Origin: Phaeobacter sp. J2-8
Lineage (GTDB): Bacteria; Pseudomonadota; Alphaproteobacteria; Rhodobacterales; Rhodobacteraceae
Length of the DNA stretch: 64,000 nucleotides
Assembly: GCF_022867865.1 (NCBI RefSeq)
Contig: NZ_JALIEC010000007.1
Location: 1-64,000, forward strand
Direction of reading: 5' to 3'
How positions within the stretch are numbered: the first letter of the stretch is position 1; each line of letters opens with the position of its first letter. Of this stretch, positions 56,120 to 64,000 are shown piece after piece. The notes under the pieces are model-generated. The model saw only the letters and a list, made by a program, of their open reading frames with translations, searched no databases and had not been told where the DNA came from. A program made the position numbers and the translations under genes.

Positions 56120-57403
56120 ATGACAAAACGCCGTGTTCTGGTGATCGCAGAGGCCGCCAATCCCGAGTGGGTGTCTGTGCCTTTGGTCGGCTGGTCGCTG
56201 GCAGATGCGCTGCGCGATGTGGCCGATGTGCATCTGGTCACACATCTGCGCAATCGCGATGCCATTTTGCGCGCCGGATATGTCGAAGGGCGGGATGCGA
56301 CCTTTATCGACAGTGACAGCCTGGCAAAACCGCTGTGGAAACTGGGCGAGAAACTGCGGCTGGGCGATGGCAAGGGCTGGACCACGCTTCAGGCCCTGAA
56401 CGCATTGGCCTATCCGCATTTCGAGCGGCTGGTCTGGCGCAAGTTCGGTGCCGCCCTGAAGGGCGGCGAATTCGACCTGGTGCACCGCGTCACCCCGCTG
56501 TCGCCGACGCTGGCCAGCCCGATCGCCCGCCGCTGCGCCCGCGCGGGTGTGCCGTTCATGATGGGGCCGCTGAATGGCGGTGTGCCCTGGCCCGAAGGGT
56601 TCAATGCCGAACGTCTGCGCGAGCGCGAGTTGCTGAGCTATCTGCGGTCCGCCTATCGGTATCTGCCGGGGCATCACAGCACCCTGCGGCATGCTGCTGC
56701 GATTTTGACCGGATCGCGTCACACCCAATCGGAAATCCCGCAGAAATTTCAGGACAAGGTGATCTACCTGCCCGAAAACGCCGTTGATCCGGCGCGGTTC
56801 TCTCGGGTGTCAGAAGCCGGTTCCGGCCCGCTGCGCGCCTGTTTCATTGGCCGGCTGGTGCCCTACAAGGGGCCGGACATGTTGTTGGCGGCTGCCGCAC
56901 CATTGCTGAAATCCGGCGCGATGACGTTGGATTTGATTGGTGACGGCCCGATGATGGCCGACCTGCGGGCCCAGGTGGCGGCGGACAATACCGAGGCCGC
57001 AGTCACCTTTCACGGATGGTTGCCGCATCAGGAGGTCCAGACCGTGGCGGCGCGCTGCCACATGCTGAGCTTTCCGTCGATCCGCGAATTTGGCGGTGGG
57101 GTGGTGCTAGAGGCGATGGCGCTGGGGCTGGTGCCCATGGTGGTGGATTACGCCGGCCCGGGCGAGTTGATTACGCCCGACACCGGCATTGCCATTCCCA
57201 TTGGTTCGCGTGACGCGATCATTCAGGGGTTTCGCGAGGCCCTCACAACTGCGGCCTCTGATCCGGCGGCACTGGCGCCGATGGCCACCGCCGCCCGCAA
57301 CCGGGTGTTCGAGCATTTCACCTGGGCCGCAAAGGCGCAACAGGTGGCCGGGGTCTATGATTGGATCTGTGAGCCGACGGGCACCAAACCAAAGCCGCTG
57401 TAA
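56120..57403 (+). CDS. Glycosyltransferase family 4 protein
   Basis: 427 aa, GT-B fold. The N-terminus RRVLVIAEAANPEWVSVP is a Rossmann start. The C-terminal nucleotide-sugar domain has FIGRLVPYKGPDMLLAAA, LIGDGPMMADL, VTFHGWLPHQEV and the E-x7-E motif in REFGGGVVLEAMALGLVP. It probably adds a sugar during polysaccharide or LPS synthesis. Co-transcribed with the upstream membrane protein gene. Its last 49 nt overlap the 3' end of the convergent exoD-like gene. Confidence 0.88.
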   Translation: MTKRRVLVIAEAANPEWVSVPLVGWSLADALRDVADVHLVTHLRNRDAILRAGYVEGRDATFIDSDSLAKPLWKLGEKLRLGDGKGWTTLQALNALAYPHFERLVWRKFGAALKGGEFDLVHRVTPLSPTLASPIARRCARAGVPFMMGPLNGGVPWPEGFNAERLRERELLSYLRSAYRYLPGHHSTLRHAAAILTGSRHTQSEIPQKFQDKVIYLPENAVDPARFSRVSEAGSGPLRACFIGRLVPYKGPDMLLAAAAPLLKSGAMTLDLIGDGPMMADLRAQVAADNTEAAVTFHGWLPHQEVQTVAARCHMLSFPSIREFGGGVVLEAMALGLVPMVVDYAGPGELITPDTGIAIPIGSRDAIIQGFREALTTAASDPAALAPMATAARNRVFEHFTWAAKAQQVAGVYDWICEPTGTKPKPL

Positions 57404-58002
57404 ATCGCTAATCCCTGAACATGGGTGACCAACCAGATGACCAGCCCGGCGGTGCCACCGACCATCAGATAGCCCATCATCACCAGCACCCCGTCGCGCA
57501 CCATCAATCCAAGCGCCAAAAAGGCCACTGTCAACGCGCCGATAGAGGTCACCATTGGCAAAAGCTCCAGCACCGGCCAGCCCAAGGCCACCCCGATGAT
57601 CACCACCTTGGTCAGCATGGCCATCGGCGGCGTGGTCAACAGCGGCAAACGCCGGTAGCTGCGCGCATCAATCCAATGCGCAATCGGGGTCAGCCATTCG
57701 ATCGCCCGCGCCAGCCGGGCGCCGGGCACCTCGCGCCGCAACAGGAATTTCGGCAACCACATATAGGGCCGCCGGGTCAGCCATTGCACCGAAATCAGAA
57801 TGATCATTGTCGCGCCAAGCGTCGGCGCGCCGGGTATGGCCGACAGCGGCGAAACCAGAAGCACCGCAATCACCAACACAAAAGGCGCAAAAGACCTTTG
57901 GCCGATTTCGGTCAGCACGTTATCCACCGACACAGGATCATGACAGTCCGGATCTGGTTGCAGCGCCACCAGAATATCACTCAAACTCCGCGGTGGGGTC
58001 AT
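57355..58002 (-). CDS. Exopolysaccharide synthesis protein ExoD family
   Basis: 215 aa inner-membrane protein. The cytoplasmic start (SLSDILVALQPD) is followed by four or five hydrophobic helices with PLSAIPGAPTLGATMIILIS and RRPYMWLPKFLLRREV, typical of ExoD. The family was named from Rhizobium exopolysaccharide and stress mutants; its biochemical role is unknown. It overlaps the preceding epimerase gene by 4 nt on the same strand and the glycosyltransferase by 49 nt tail-to-tail. Confidence 0.88.
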   Translation of the reverse strand: MTPPRSLSDILVALQPDPDCHDPVSVDNVLTEIGQRSFAPFVLVIAVLLVSPLSAIPGAPTLGATMIILISVQWLTRRPYMWLPKFLLRREVPGARLARAIEWLTPIAHWIDARSYRRLPLLTTPPMAMLTKVVIIGVALGWPVLELLPMVTSIGALTVAFLALGLMVRDGVLVMMGYLMVGGTAGLVIWLVTHVQGLAIYSGFGLVPVGSQIQS

Positions 58003-58862
58003 TCCTGGGCAGCGCTGCGCAACAGCGCCTGCAAACCGGTACGATATTCTGGATGTATCAACTGCACACCCAGCTCCTGCTTGATCCTGTCATTTTTCAC
58101 CCGCTTGCTTTCGGCATAGAAACTGCGCGCCATTGGCGTCATCTCGGCCTGTTCAAATGGGATGGCATCCGGAATAGGCAAGCCCAAAAGACCGGCGGCA
58201 TAGGCAATCACATCCTGCGGCGGCGCGGGATCGTCGTCACAGAGGTTATAGATCGCGCCGGGATTGGGCTGGTGGATCGACGCCAGCAACGCCTGGGCAA
58301 TATCGGCGACATGGATGCGGCTGAACACCTGTCCCGGTTTGATGATGCGTCGCGCCGTGCCGGCCCGCACCTTGGCAAAGGGGCCGCGCCCGGGGCCATA
58401 GATCCCGGCCAGACGAAAGATATGCAACGGCAGATCCGCAATGGCGCGCCAGTCGTTTTCCGCCGCAACCCGCATCTCGCCCCGTTTGGTGCTGGGGGTC
58501 AGTGGCGGTGTGGTCTTATCCACCCAATCGCCGCCATGATCGCCGTAAACCCCGGTGGTCGACAGATAGCCAACCCATTGAAATTGCGACGCACGTGCCG
58601 TGATCTGGTCGCGCAGATGGGCCAGCACCGGATCGCCATCACCATCCGGCCCGGCGGAAATCAGAATGTGGCTGGCCTGCTCCAGCGCGTCAGTCATACC
58701 ATCACCGGGAAACAGCCGCGCCTCGGCCCCTTGGGCCGACAATTCCGCCAGCTTTCCCGGGCTGCGCGTGGTGCCGATCACCCGCCAGTCAGCCGGGTTC
58801 AGCACCTGTGAAAGCGCCCGCGCGGAATAGCCGTGACCAAAAGAAAGCAATGTGTTTTTCAT
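57999..58862 (-). CDS. NAD-dependent epimerase/dehydratase-like protein (YeeZ type)
   Basis: 287 aa atypical extended SDR. N-terminus LLSFGHGYSARALSQVL gives a modified GxGxxG loop. The catalytic region has YLSTTGVYGDHGGDWVDK in place of YxxxK, as in YeeZ-like proteins; IYNLCDDDPAPPQDVI is also typical. The substrate is unknown. The ATG at 58862 is chosen because it directly precedes the Rossmann strand. First gene of a two-gene operon with exoD. Confidence 0.85.
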   Translation of the reverse strand: MKNTLLSFGHGYSARALSQVLNPADWRVIGTTRSPGKLAELSAQGAEARLFPGDGMTDALEQASHILISAGPDGDGDPVLAHLRDQITARASQFQWVGYLSTTGVYGDHGGDWVDKTTPPLTPSTKRGEMRVAAENDWRAIADLPLHIFRLAGIYGPGRGPFAKVRAGTARRIIKPGQVFSRIHVADIAQALLASIHQPNPGAIYNLCDDDPAPPQDVIAYAAGLLGLPIPDAIPFEQAEMTPMARSFYAESKRVKNDRIKQELGVQLIHPEYRTGLQALLRSAAQE

Positions 58863-58996
58863 CGTCCGCACCCTGTGGCGTGATGGGGCGAATTGCAACC
58901 CTCGGCAAGGCTTCGCCGAACCAGATCCTGCCCGATGCGCAAGGCTTTGCGACAGGCTAAAATACCACTGTATTCACAATTCCCGAGTCGTTGCTG

Positions 58997-59491
58997 ATGA
59001 CCTGTTTTACCCGCCGGACCCTATTGCTGGGCGGTCTCGCCGCTGTTTCCCTGCCGCTTTCCGCCTGTGCCATGCCGGCACAAAAGGCAAAGCCAAAGAC
59101 CAAGGCACATAACCCGCCGCTCTACCCGAACGAAACCCCGGCGCTGCGGGCCTCGATCAACAAATGGGCCGATCATTACCAAGTGCCCCGCACCCTGGTG
59201 CACAAGCTGGCGATCCGCGAAAGCACCCATCGCCCCTGGGCACGCAATGGCCCCTATTGGGGCCTGCTGCAAATCCTGCCCCAGACCGCGCGCAGCATGG
59301 GCTTCAAAGGTCAGGCCAAAGACCTGCTCGATGCTGATACAAATCTGAAATACGCGGTGAAATACCTGCGCGGCGCCTGGCTGCTGGCCGACGGCAGCGA
59401 AAAAACCGCCATACGCTGGTACGCGCGGGGCTATTATTACGAAGCCAAACGGCGCGGCATGTTGGTGGAAACCGGACTTCGCCCCGGCTGA
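58997..59491 (+). CDS. Lytic transglycosylase (SLT-type) lipoprotein
   Basis: 164 aa. The Arg-rich signal sequence (FTRRTLLLGGLAA) resembles a Tat-type start and ends in lipobox LSAC (Cys24). The SLT domain has the catalytic Glu in LAIRESTHRPWARN (about Glu75) and YWGLLQILPQTARSMGF, then WYARGYYYEAKR. It cleaves peptidoglycan to anhydromuropeptides in the periplasm. Small for the family but complete for the catalytic core. ATG at 58997 without a strong ribosome site. Confidence 0.87.
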   Translation: MTCFTRRTLLLGGLAAVSLPLSACAMPAQKAKPKTKAHNPPLYPNETPALRASINKWADHYQVPRTLVHKLAIRESTHRPWARNGPYWGLLQILPQTARSMGFKGQAKDLLDADTNLKYAVKYLRGAWLLADGSEKTAIRWYARGYYYEAKRRGMLVETGLRPG

Positions 59492-59654
59492 GATTTGGCA
59501 TCGCCTCGGGGCTGGATCATCCATTGTTGGGGTTGGGGCGGGCATTGCCGCCAATCACGGCGACCCGTCGCTTTGTCAGGGGCGAATTCGCCGACCACGG
59601 GAATGGAACCGCATCGGTCCAAAGGCGGCTTTGGTCATTTCGTGCCATCTGAAT

Positions 59655-59681
59655 GAAAAAGGGGCCCCAAAAGGCCCCTTT
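59655..59681 (-). terminator. Intrinsic terminator after the phytase-like esterase gene
   Basis: Read leftward: AAGGGGCC, TTTT loop, GGCCCC, then TTTTTC. It lies 30 nt after the stop at 59711. Confidence 0.8.
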
Positions 59682-59710
59682 CCTGATCAAAGTGATGTCA
59701 GCCAGCTGGC

Positions 59711-61873
59711 TTACATTGCGCCGCCGATCGAGAAGAACATGGTCTCGCCCGAATGGTCGTCGACACCGTCGTTGTCGGTCGAGACGAACATTTCGCCATC
59801 AGCGGTGATTGCCAGACCTTCGACCTTGTCCAGAACATAGCCGCCGGTCGATGTCAGATCGGGCAGCAGGTCATGCACCAGCTCTTTGGTCACAACCGGA
59901 AGCTCACCGCCCAGCGCGGCGGGCACCATGTCGGCCATCGCGATGCGATAGACCTTCTTGGTCACGGCGCGGTGGTCGTGCTGGTTGTCACGCTCAACGA
60001 TATAAACGTAATCGCCATGCGCAGTGATTTCCGACAGACCAACCCAGCCGGTTGCGGGCTCGGCCTTTTCATAAAGAACGGCGCCCCATTCCTTGGTCTC
60101 GGTGTTATAGGCCACCAGTTTCACGTGGTTTTTCGGATCGTCTTTCCATTCGCGCTGAACGGCCATCCAAAGCGTATCACCAACCTTGGTCACACCTTCA
60201 AAGCCAAAACGCTTTTCCACAGCCATCAGTTCCGCTGGCAGACCGATTTCTTCTTCGATCTCGCCCTCGGCATTCACGTGATAGAGCGCATGCGGGATAA
60301 CCCGGTCGGTGCGGCCTTCGCTGGCGAGCCAGAAGCCACCTTCGCCGTCCAGCGTGATGCCTTCGAGGTCAAGTTTCTGTGCCACACGGCCCGCGCGGGT
60401 GATCTGCATCGCATCGGTGATCCGCGCCGGTTTGGAGGACGCGTCGATGGTGAAGATCGTCGGCTGATAGCCATAGAAGCTGTCGTTGACGGCATAGATT
60501 GTCTTGCCTTCGCCAGCGACCATGCCGGAAATCGCACCCCAGCCTGTCAGCTCGTCCATGCCTTCGGATGTCAGATGCGGGTATTGTGCGGGGGCATCCT
60601 GATATTCAAACAGCATGACATGCGCACGCGCGCCGCCGTCTTCGATCAGGTCGGATTCATTGGCCGAAACCAACAGGTTGCGTTCCGGGATCACAACGTA
60701 ACCTTCCGGGCCAACACCCGAGGGCAGAAGTTGCTTCAGCACCGGCGCACTGGGATCGGTCACGTCATAGACACCGACGACCGAAGCGCGCTCGGCCCCA
60801 ACAAACACATAAGGCGTGCCGCCAAATTCGCCAAATGTCACCAACTCGGGCTCTACACCTTTGGCATCAGAACGTTTGTCGGGGTAATGGCCGATCTGAA
60901 TGATCGCATGTTCGAACGACGTGCCGCTGTCATAGACGACGGTGCCGTCCTTGTGGAAGATCGTCCAGCCGCGCGAACCGCCTTCGTAGTCGCCTTCGTT
61001 GGCAGTGGCAAAATGGGTGTCGTCGATCCAGGTCACCGCATCGGGTTCGCGTTTGCGGCCCTGTTGGCTCTCGGTAAAGATCAGCGCGCCACGTTCGTCG
61101 GTGGCGTCGATGCCTTCCAGATCAACCGCACCGGCCGAGAAATGGTTCAGGATTTCGCCGTCTTTGGACACAACAACCATGTGGTTGTTTTCCTGCATGG
61201 TCACGACAACTTCGCCAGCGGCGTTGATCGAGACATACTCCGGCTCAGGATCGGATCCGGCAACCTCGGCCAGACCGGTCAGGTCCACGGATTTCATCGA
61301 AGCACAATCAAGGGTGCCGTCTTTGACGCCCACCATGATCAGCGACCCGGCAGGCATCTGCGGGATCACGCCGTCGTTCAGGTCTTCGTCACGTTCGTTT
61401 TCAATCGCCACCGCGATAAAGCTACCGTCCTTGGCCTTGGCCAGGCTGTCAGGTTGACCGCCCAGATCACAAGCGCCCAGCTCGGAACCGTCGGCGGTGT
61501 TGATCGCCTTGATCACGCCCGAAGGGGCGACATAGCTTTCCGAGGTGTTCACGCCGACAAAGGCAGTGGTGCCGACAACAGCAACCGAGGTCGGCTCGCC
61601 GCCCATGTCGATATTGCCTTTGGGGGCCGGGTTGGCGGGGTCGGTGATGTCGACCAGACCGATCGCGCCCAGCGGGCTGTCGGTATAGACAAGCGTCATG
61701 CCATCCGCAGTGACATCAATGATCTCAGGCGAGGTTTCGCGTGACGTATCTTCGCCGTCGGCCATGTTGGTGACGACCGGAAAGGATGCGATGCGATTGA
61801 AATTCATCTCGGCCATGGCAGACCCGGCGGTCAGCGCAATGACAGAGGTCAGGCAGATGGTGCGAACGACCAT
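59711..61873 (-). CDS. Secreted esterase-like/phytase-like protein
   Basis: 720 aa. The signal peptide is cleaved after about residue 21 (TAGSAMA). The N-terminal half (about 25-430) is a beta-propeller of the choice-of-anchor/LVIVD kind, with repeated VDITDPANPAP and VYDVTDPSAPVL units. The C-terminal half is the esterase-like-activity-of-phytase domain (LEGITLDGEGGFWLASEGR, FEGVTKVGD, VEGLAITADGEMFVSTDNDG). Asp-rich loops suggest calcium binding. It probably acts on phosphoesters outside the inner membrane. GGGGAC precedes the ATG at 61873; monocistronic. Confidence 0.85.
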   Translation of the reverse strand: MVVRTICLTSVIALTAGSAMAEMNFNRIASFPVVTNMADGEDTSRETSPEIIDVTADGMTLVYTDSPLGAIGLVDITDPANPAPKGNIDMGGEPTSVAVVGTTAFVGVNTSESYVAPSGVIKAINTADGSELGACDLGGQPDSLAKAKDGSFIAVAIENERDEDLNDGVIPQMPAGSLIMVGVKDGTLDCASMKSVDLTGLAEVAGSDPEPEYVSINAAGEVVVTMQENNHMVVVSKDGEILNHFSAGAVDLEGIDATDERGALIFTESQQGRKREPDAVTWIDDTHFATANEGDYEGGSRGWTIFHKDGTVVYDSGTSFEHAIIQIGHYPDKRSDAKGVEPELVTFGEFGGTPYVFVGAERASVVGVYDVTDPSAPVLKQLLPSGVGPEGYVVIPERNLLVSANESDLIEDGGARAHVMLFEYQDAPAQYPHLTSEGMDELTGWGAISGMVAGEGKTIYAVNDSFYGYQPTIFTIDASSKPARITDAMQITRAGRVAQKLDLEGITLDGEGGFWLASEGRTDRVIPHALYHVNAEGEIEEEIGLPAELMAVEKRFGFEGVTKVGDTLWMAVQREWKDDPKNHVKLVAYNTETKEWGAVLYEKAEPATGWVGLSEITAHGDYVYIVERDNQHDHRAVTKKVYRIAMADMVPAALGGELPVVTKELVHDLLPDLTSTGGYVLDKVEGLAITADGEMFVSTDNDGVDDHSGETMFFSIGGAM

Positions 61874-62021
61874 AATACGTCCCCTAATTGGAAAATGCTC
61901 CGACCTCCTGCGCGCGGGATGTAACGCACCCATGACAAAAAGGGCACATTCCGATGAAGATCACATTCCGGGCCGTGCCCAGGCGGACCCCAAGCACATA
62001 GCCAAATGGCGCAGCTTCGCC

Positions 62022-62435
62022 TCAGTCCCTGAGGATCGGCTCGGATTTTGACCAAAACCGGTCGACCTTTTGCCAAGAGCGAGCACTCAGCGGGCCCAGG
62101 AATTCTTTGAAATCTTCCGGTTGGGTGCCATCGTGCAGGTTTGCGTTTTGCAGATCCTCGATAAAGCCGACGATTGCCATGTCATGCACATATTTGTCGC
62201 CCTCGGCGATCCACCGCTCTATCAGGGTAAAAATCCCGGCAATTTCGCGCTTTTTGCCGGCTTGCAGATGTGCCGAGCACCCCCTCACCAAATCCCCCAT
62301 CAGGATGTAAATTGGCAACTTGTCTTCTGCCAGGCCTGCGTATTCTGCCCGGAACGCGGCGATCACCGGACGAAAGGACGGGCAATTGGCCCACAGATTA
62401 TCCACGACATTGAACCGGGTTATGATCATCGTCAT
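62022..62435 (-). CDS. Conserved hypothetical protein (possibly DUF7674-like)
   Basis: 137 aa, soluble and helical. It contains LPIYILMGDLVRGCSAHLQAG and FTLIERWIAEGDKYVHDMAIVGFIEDLQN, a pattern I associate loosely with small SUKH/DUF7674-type immunity or accessory proteins. It starts at ATG 62435 without a strong ribosome site. Same strand as, and about 150 nt upstream of, the esterase-like gene; no operon evidence. Confidence 0.6.
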   Translation of the reverse strand: MTMIITRFNVVDNLWANCPSFRPVIAAFRAEYAGLAEDKLPIYILMGDLVRGCSAHLQAGKKREIAGIFTLIERWIAEGDKYVHDMAIVGFIEDLQNANLHDGTQPEDFKEFLGPLSARSWQKVDRFWSKSEPILRD

Positions 62436-62773
62436 GGCTTAAATCCCGTTTTACTCAGGCGCATTCTGTCGGCATCTGGTGGACCCGGATAAGGATGACC
62501 CGATCTGACGGTGAAGTCGATAATTTACAGGCCCATGCCCAAGACCGCTCGCGATTCGCAGCCCATAGGCGACGGTGATTGCGGCCCTGATTGCCCGGCA
62601 TTTCCACTTGATTTAGCTGCCCATCGGGCAAAGATCCCCCTGACGTTGCTTGACCCATCAATTAAATTACCCCACAGGCTGGTCATTAGGTTTTCGTTAA
62701 TAATTACAAACTAGATCTTGCCTAAAATTTTATCGACGTAGATTGCCCCGCTTTTTTCAGATAGGAATCTCAG
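62436..62773. other. Intergenic region, nothing recognised
   Basis: 338 bp between divergent genes. The right half (62650-62770) is AT-rich and is the likely promoter of the diguanylate cyclase gene. No hairpin or repeat stands out. Confidence 0.4.
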
Positions 62774-63877
62774 ATGCAGTTCGATCTGACGGCGGTCCTC
62801 GTCGCGATCATTTTCGGGGGCGGGGTCATGGCGCTTTTGGCCATTTCCTATGGCGTTATTCATCGGTCCATAACACGTCTCTGGCTGCGATCTGTGCTGA
62901 ACGGTTTCACCTTTGCGCTTGGCTCGATCCTGGTGATGTTGCAGCCGGTGCAACTGAGCGAGGGTATCATATTTGACGCGCGTAGCATCATTGTTGGCAT
63001 CGGCGCCGCGTTTGGCGGCTGGCCTACGGCCCTGATCGCCGGGGGCATTACGGCTGGATATCGGCTCATGCTTGGGGGTGTCGGGGCCCCGACCGGGGCA
63101 GTCGGCATTTTGCTGGCTGCGGGTCTGGGGCTGGTCTGGGCCTGGAAATTGAAGCCCAAAGGCAAATTGCGGCTTCCGGCCTTTGTCGGGCTTGGGGCGC
63201 TGCTTGCGTTGAACACCGCATCCGTTTTGATATTGCCATATGATATCATGCTAAACGTTCTGACCACTGCGGTTCCGGTTATCGCCATTTTCTGTGTCAT
63301 TGGGGCCGCCATGATGGGCCCGTTGATCGAACGGGAGCGGCATTACATCAGATCCGAAAAACTACTGTTGACCAATGCGTTGACCGACCCGCTGACCACA
63401 TTGCTGAACCGCCGGGGTTTCCGGGACAGCGTTGACCGGAAACTGTCGGTCGACAATTTGAATTCCAATGCCCTGGTCCTGGTCGATGCAGATCATTTCA
63501 AGCGGCTGAACGACAGATACGGTCACGCCGCTGGCGATGAGGCGCTGGTCAAAATTGCACAAATCCTGCGATCCATAACGCCCGATTTCGGTGATGTCGG
63601 GCGTGTGGGCGGCGAAGAATTTGCGGTTTTCCTTCCGAACATTTCCCGCAACTCGACAAAACACTTTGCGGAATTGCTGTGCATGGGCATTGGAAAGACT
63701 GAATTTCGGTATGAAGGGTCAATTGTCCCGCTGTCTGTCAGCATCGGCGTGGCAATGTCGCCCGGCAGGTCCGGGACAGATTTGCAGGACTTGCTGAAAT
63801 CTGCGGATCGCGCCCTGTATTTCGCCAAATCAAACGGACGAAACCGGGTGATCTTTGCCGATGCGATCGGCGATTGA
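62774..63877 (+). CDS. Diguanylate cyclase with 5TMR-LYT-type membrane sensor
   Basis: 367 aa. The first about 190 residues hold five or six hydrophobic helices; GGWPTALIAGGITAGYRLMLGG resembles the 5TM receptor of LytS-type sensors. A GGDEF domain follows (about 200-360): DPLTTLLNRRGF, DADHFKRLNDRYGHAAGDEAL and the active site GGEEF. It should make cyclic di-GMP in response to a membrane or ligand signal. The usual RxxD inhibitory site five residues before GGEEF is absent, so product inhibition is probably lacking. AGGAATCTCAG precedes the ATG. Confidence 0.92.
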   Translation: MQFDLTAVLVAIIFGGGVMALLAISYGVIHRSITRLWLRSVLNGFTFALGSILVMLQPVQLSEGIIFDARSIIVGIGAAFGGWPTALIAGGITAGYRLMLGGVGAPTGAVGILLAAGLGLVWAWKLKPKGKLRLPAFVGLGALLALNTASVLILPYDIMLNVLTTAVPVIAIFCVIGAAMMGPLIERERHYIRSEKLLLTNALTDPLTTLLNRRGFRDSVDRKLSVDNLNSNALVLVDADHFKRLNDRYGHAAGDEALVKIAQILRSITPDFGDVGRVGGEEFAVFLPNISRNSTKHFAELLCMGIGKTEFRYEGSIVPLSVSIGVAMSPGRSGTDLQDLLKSADRALYFAKSNGRNRVIFADAIGD

Positions 63878-63908
63878 AGAGGCGCGCGAAACCGCCCGCC
63901 TCTTTTAT
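63878..63908 (+). terminator. Intrinsic terminator after the GGDEF gene
   Basis: AGAGGCG (63878-63884) pairs with CGCCTCT (63897-63903), followed by TTTAT. It immediately follows the stop codon. Confidence 0.7.
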
Positions 63909-63930
63909 CCTGTCGTGTGGCCCGCAGATC

Positions 63931-64000
63931 TTACTCTGCCAGGGTTTGCGCCAACCGCATCAACCGCACCGCTTCGGCCCGATAGCCAAAGTCATCCGCA
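63931..64000 (-). CDS. 3' end of a leftward gene, possibly a VWA-domain protein
   Basis: The last 22 codons and TAA of a gene that continues beyond the window. The product ends DDFGYRAEAVRLMRLAQTLAE, which resembles the C-terminus of YfbK-type von Willebrand A proteins (FGYRAEFxxLVRLA). Too short for certainty. Confidence 0.4.
   Translation of the reverse strand, partial: ADDFGYRAEAVRLMRLAQTLAE

Overview
The window reads as a chromosomal segment of an alphaproteobacterium of the family Rhodobacteraceae (Roseobacter type). The evidence is high-GC coding with strong G/C third positions, a paired LYS1/LYS9-type saccharopine dehydrogenase operon, an Xsc/Pta sulfoacetaldehyde module, a leuS-lptE-holA run, DUF1127, DUF3576 and DUF1523 proteins, and a Phe-terminated porin. 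No phage, IS element, CRISPR array or rRNA was seen. One tRNA (Arg, anticodon CCT) is present.

Layout. 0-3.1 kb: remnant of a metallophosphatase, then a leftward operon (histidine phosphatase, LYS1, LYS9). 3.4-10.2 kb: orphan molybdenum formate dehydrogenase alpha subunit, an unlisted 53-aa membrane protein, a histidine kinase with an ethylene-receptor-like sensor domain, and a secreted caspase-like/peptidoglycan-binding protein. 10.4-14.5 kb: leuS-lptE-holA. 14.7-19.9 kb: DUF1127 gene, a candidate small RNA with an anti-Shine-Dalgarno loop, a YcaQ-type glycosylase, and a LacI regulator divergent from a tryptophan-halogenase-family gene. 20-30 kb: tRNA-Arg, MarR, sulfotransferase-YggS, porin, DUF3576 lipoprotein, aminopeptidase-NlpC pair, carbonic anhydrase, small unknowns. 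30-38.8 kb: asd, then a polyamine block (aminotransferase, GntR, PotFGHI transporter, PuuB-like oxidase) tied together by a 14-bp sequence shared by two promoters. 38.9-41 kb: DEAD-box helicase flanked by GC-rich hairpin repeats. 41.5-49.1 kb: a rightward cluster of unknown function (coiled-coil protein, tiny membrane protein, unknown protein, P-loop ATPase, unknown protein, two membrane proteins) interrupted by an AT-rich HNH endonuclease gene. 49.1-53 kb: citrate-synthase-family gene, pta, xsc. 53.2-58.9 kb: polysaccharide genes (two glycosyltransferases, a Wzy/WaaL-like membrane protein, ExoD) and an NAD-dependent epimerase-like gene. 59-64 kb: lytic transglycosylase, large secreted phytase-like esterase, unknown, diguanylate cyclase, and the 3' end of another gene.

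Sequence quality. At least eleven conserved genes, including the normally essential holA, each carry a single 1-nt indel, often in a short base run. One substitution appears to remove both the potH stop and the potI start. This pattern fits residual sequencing errors better than real gene loss, so broken genes are listed as whole genes with the break position.

Most unusual content: an ethylene-binding-type membrane domain fused to an HWE kinase that lacks its phospho-acceptor histidine; the undescribed ATPase/membrane cluster at 41.5-49.1 kb; the candidate anti-SD small RNA near 15.2 kb; and the shared operator of the polyamine regulon.
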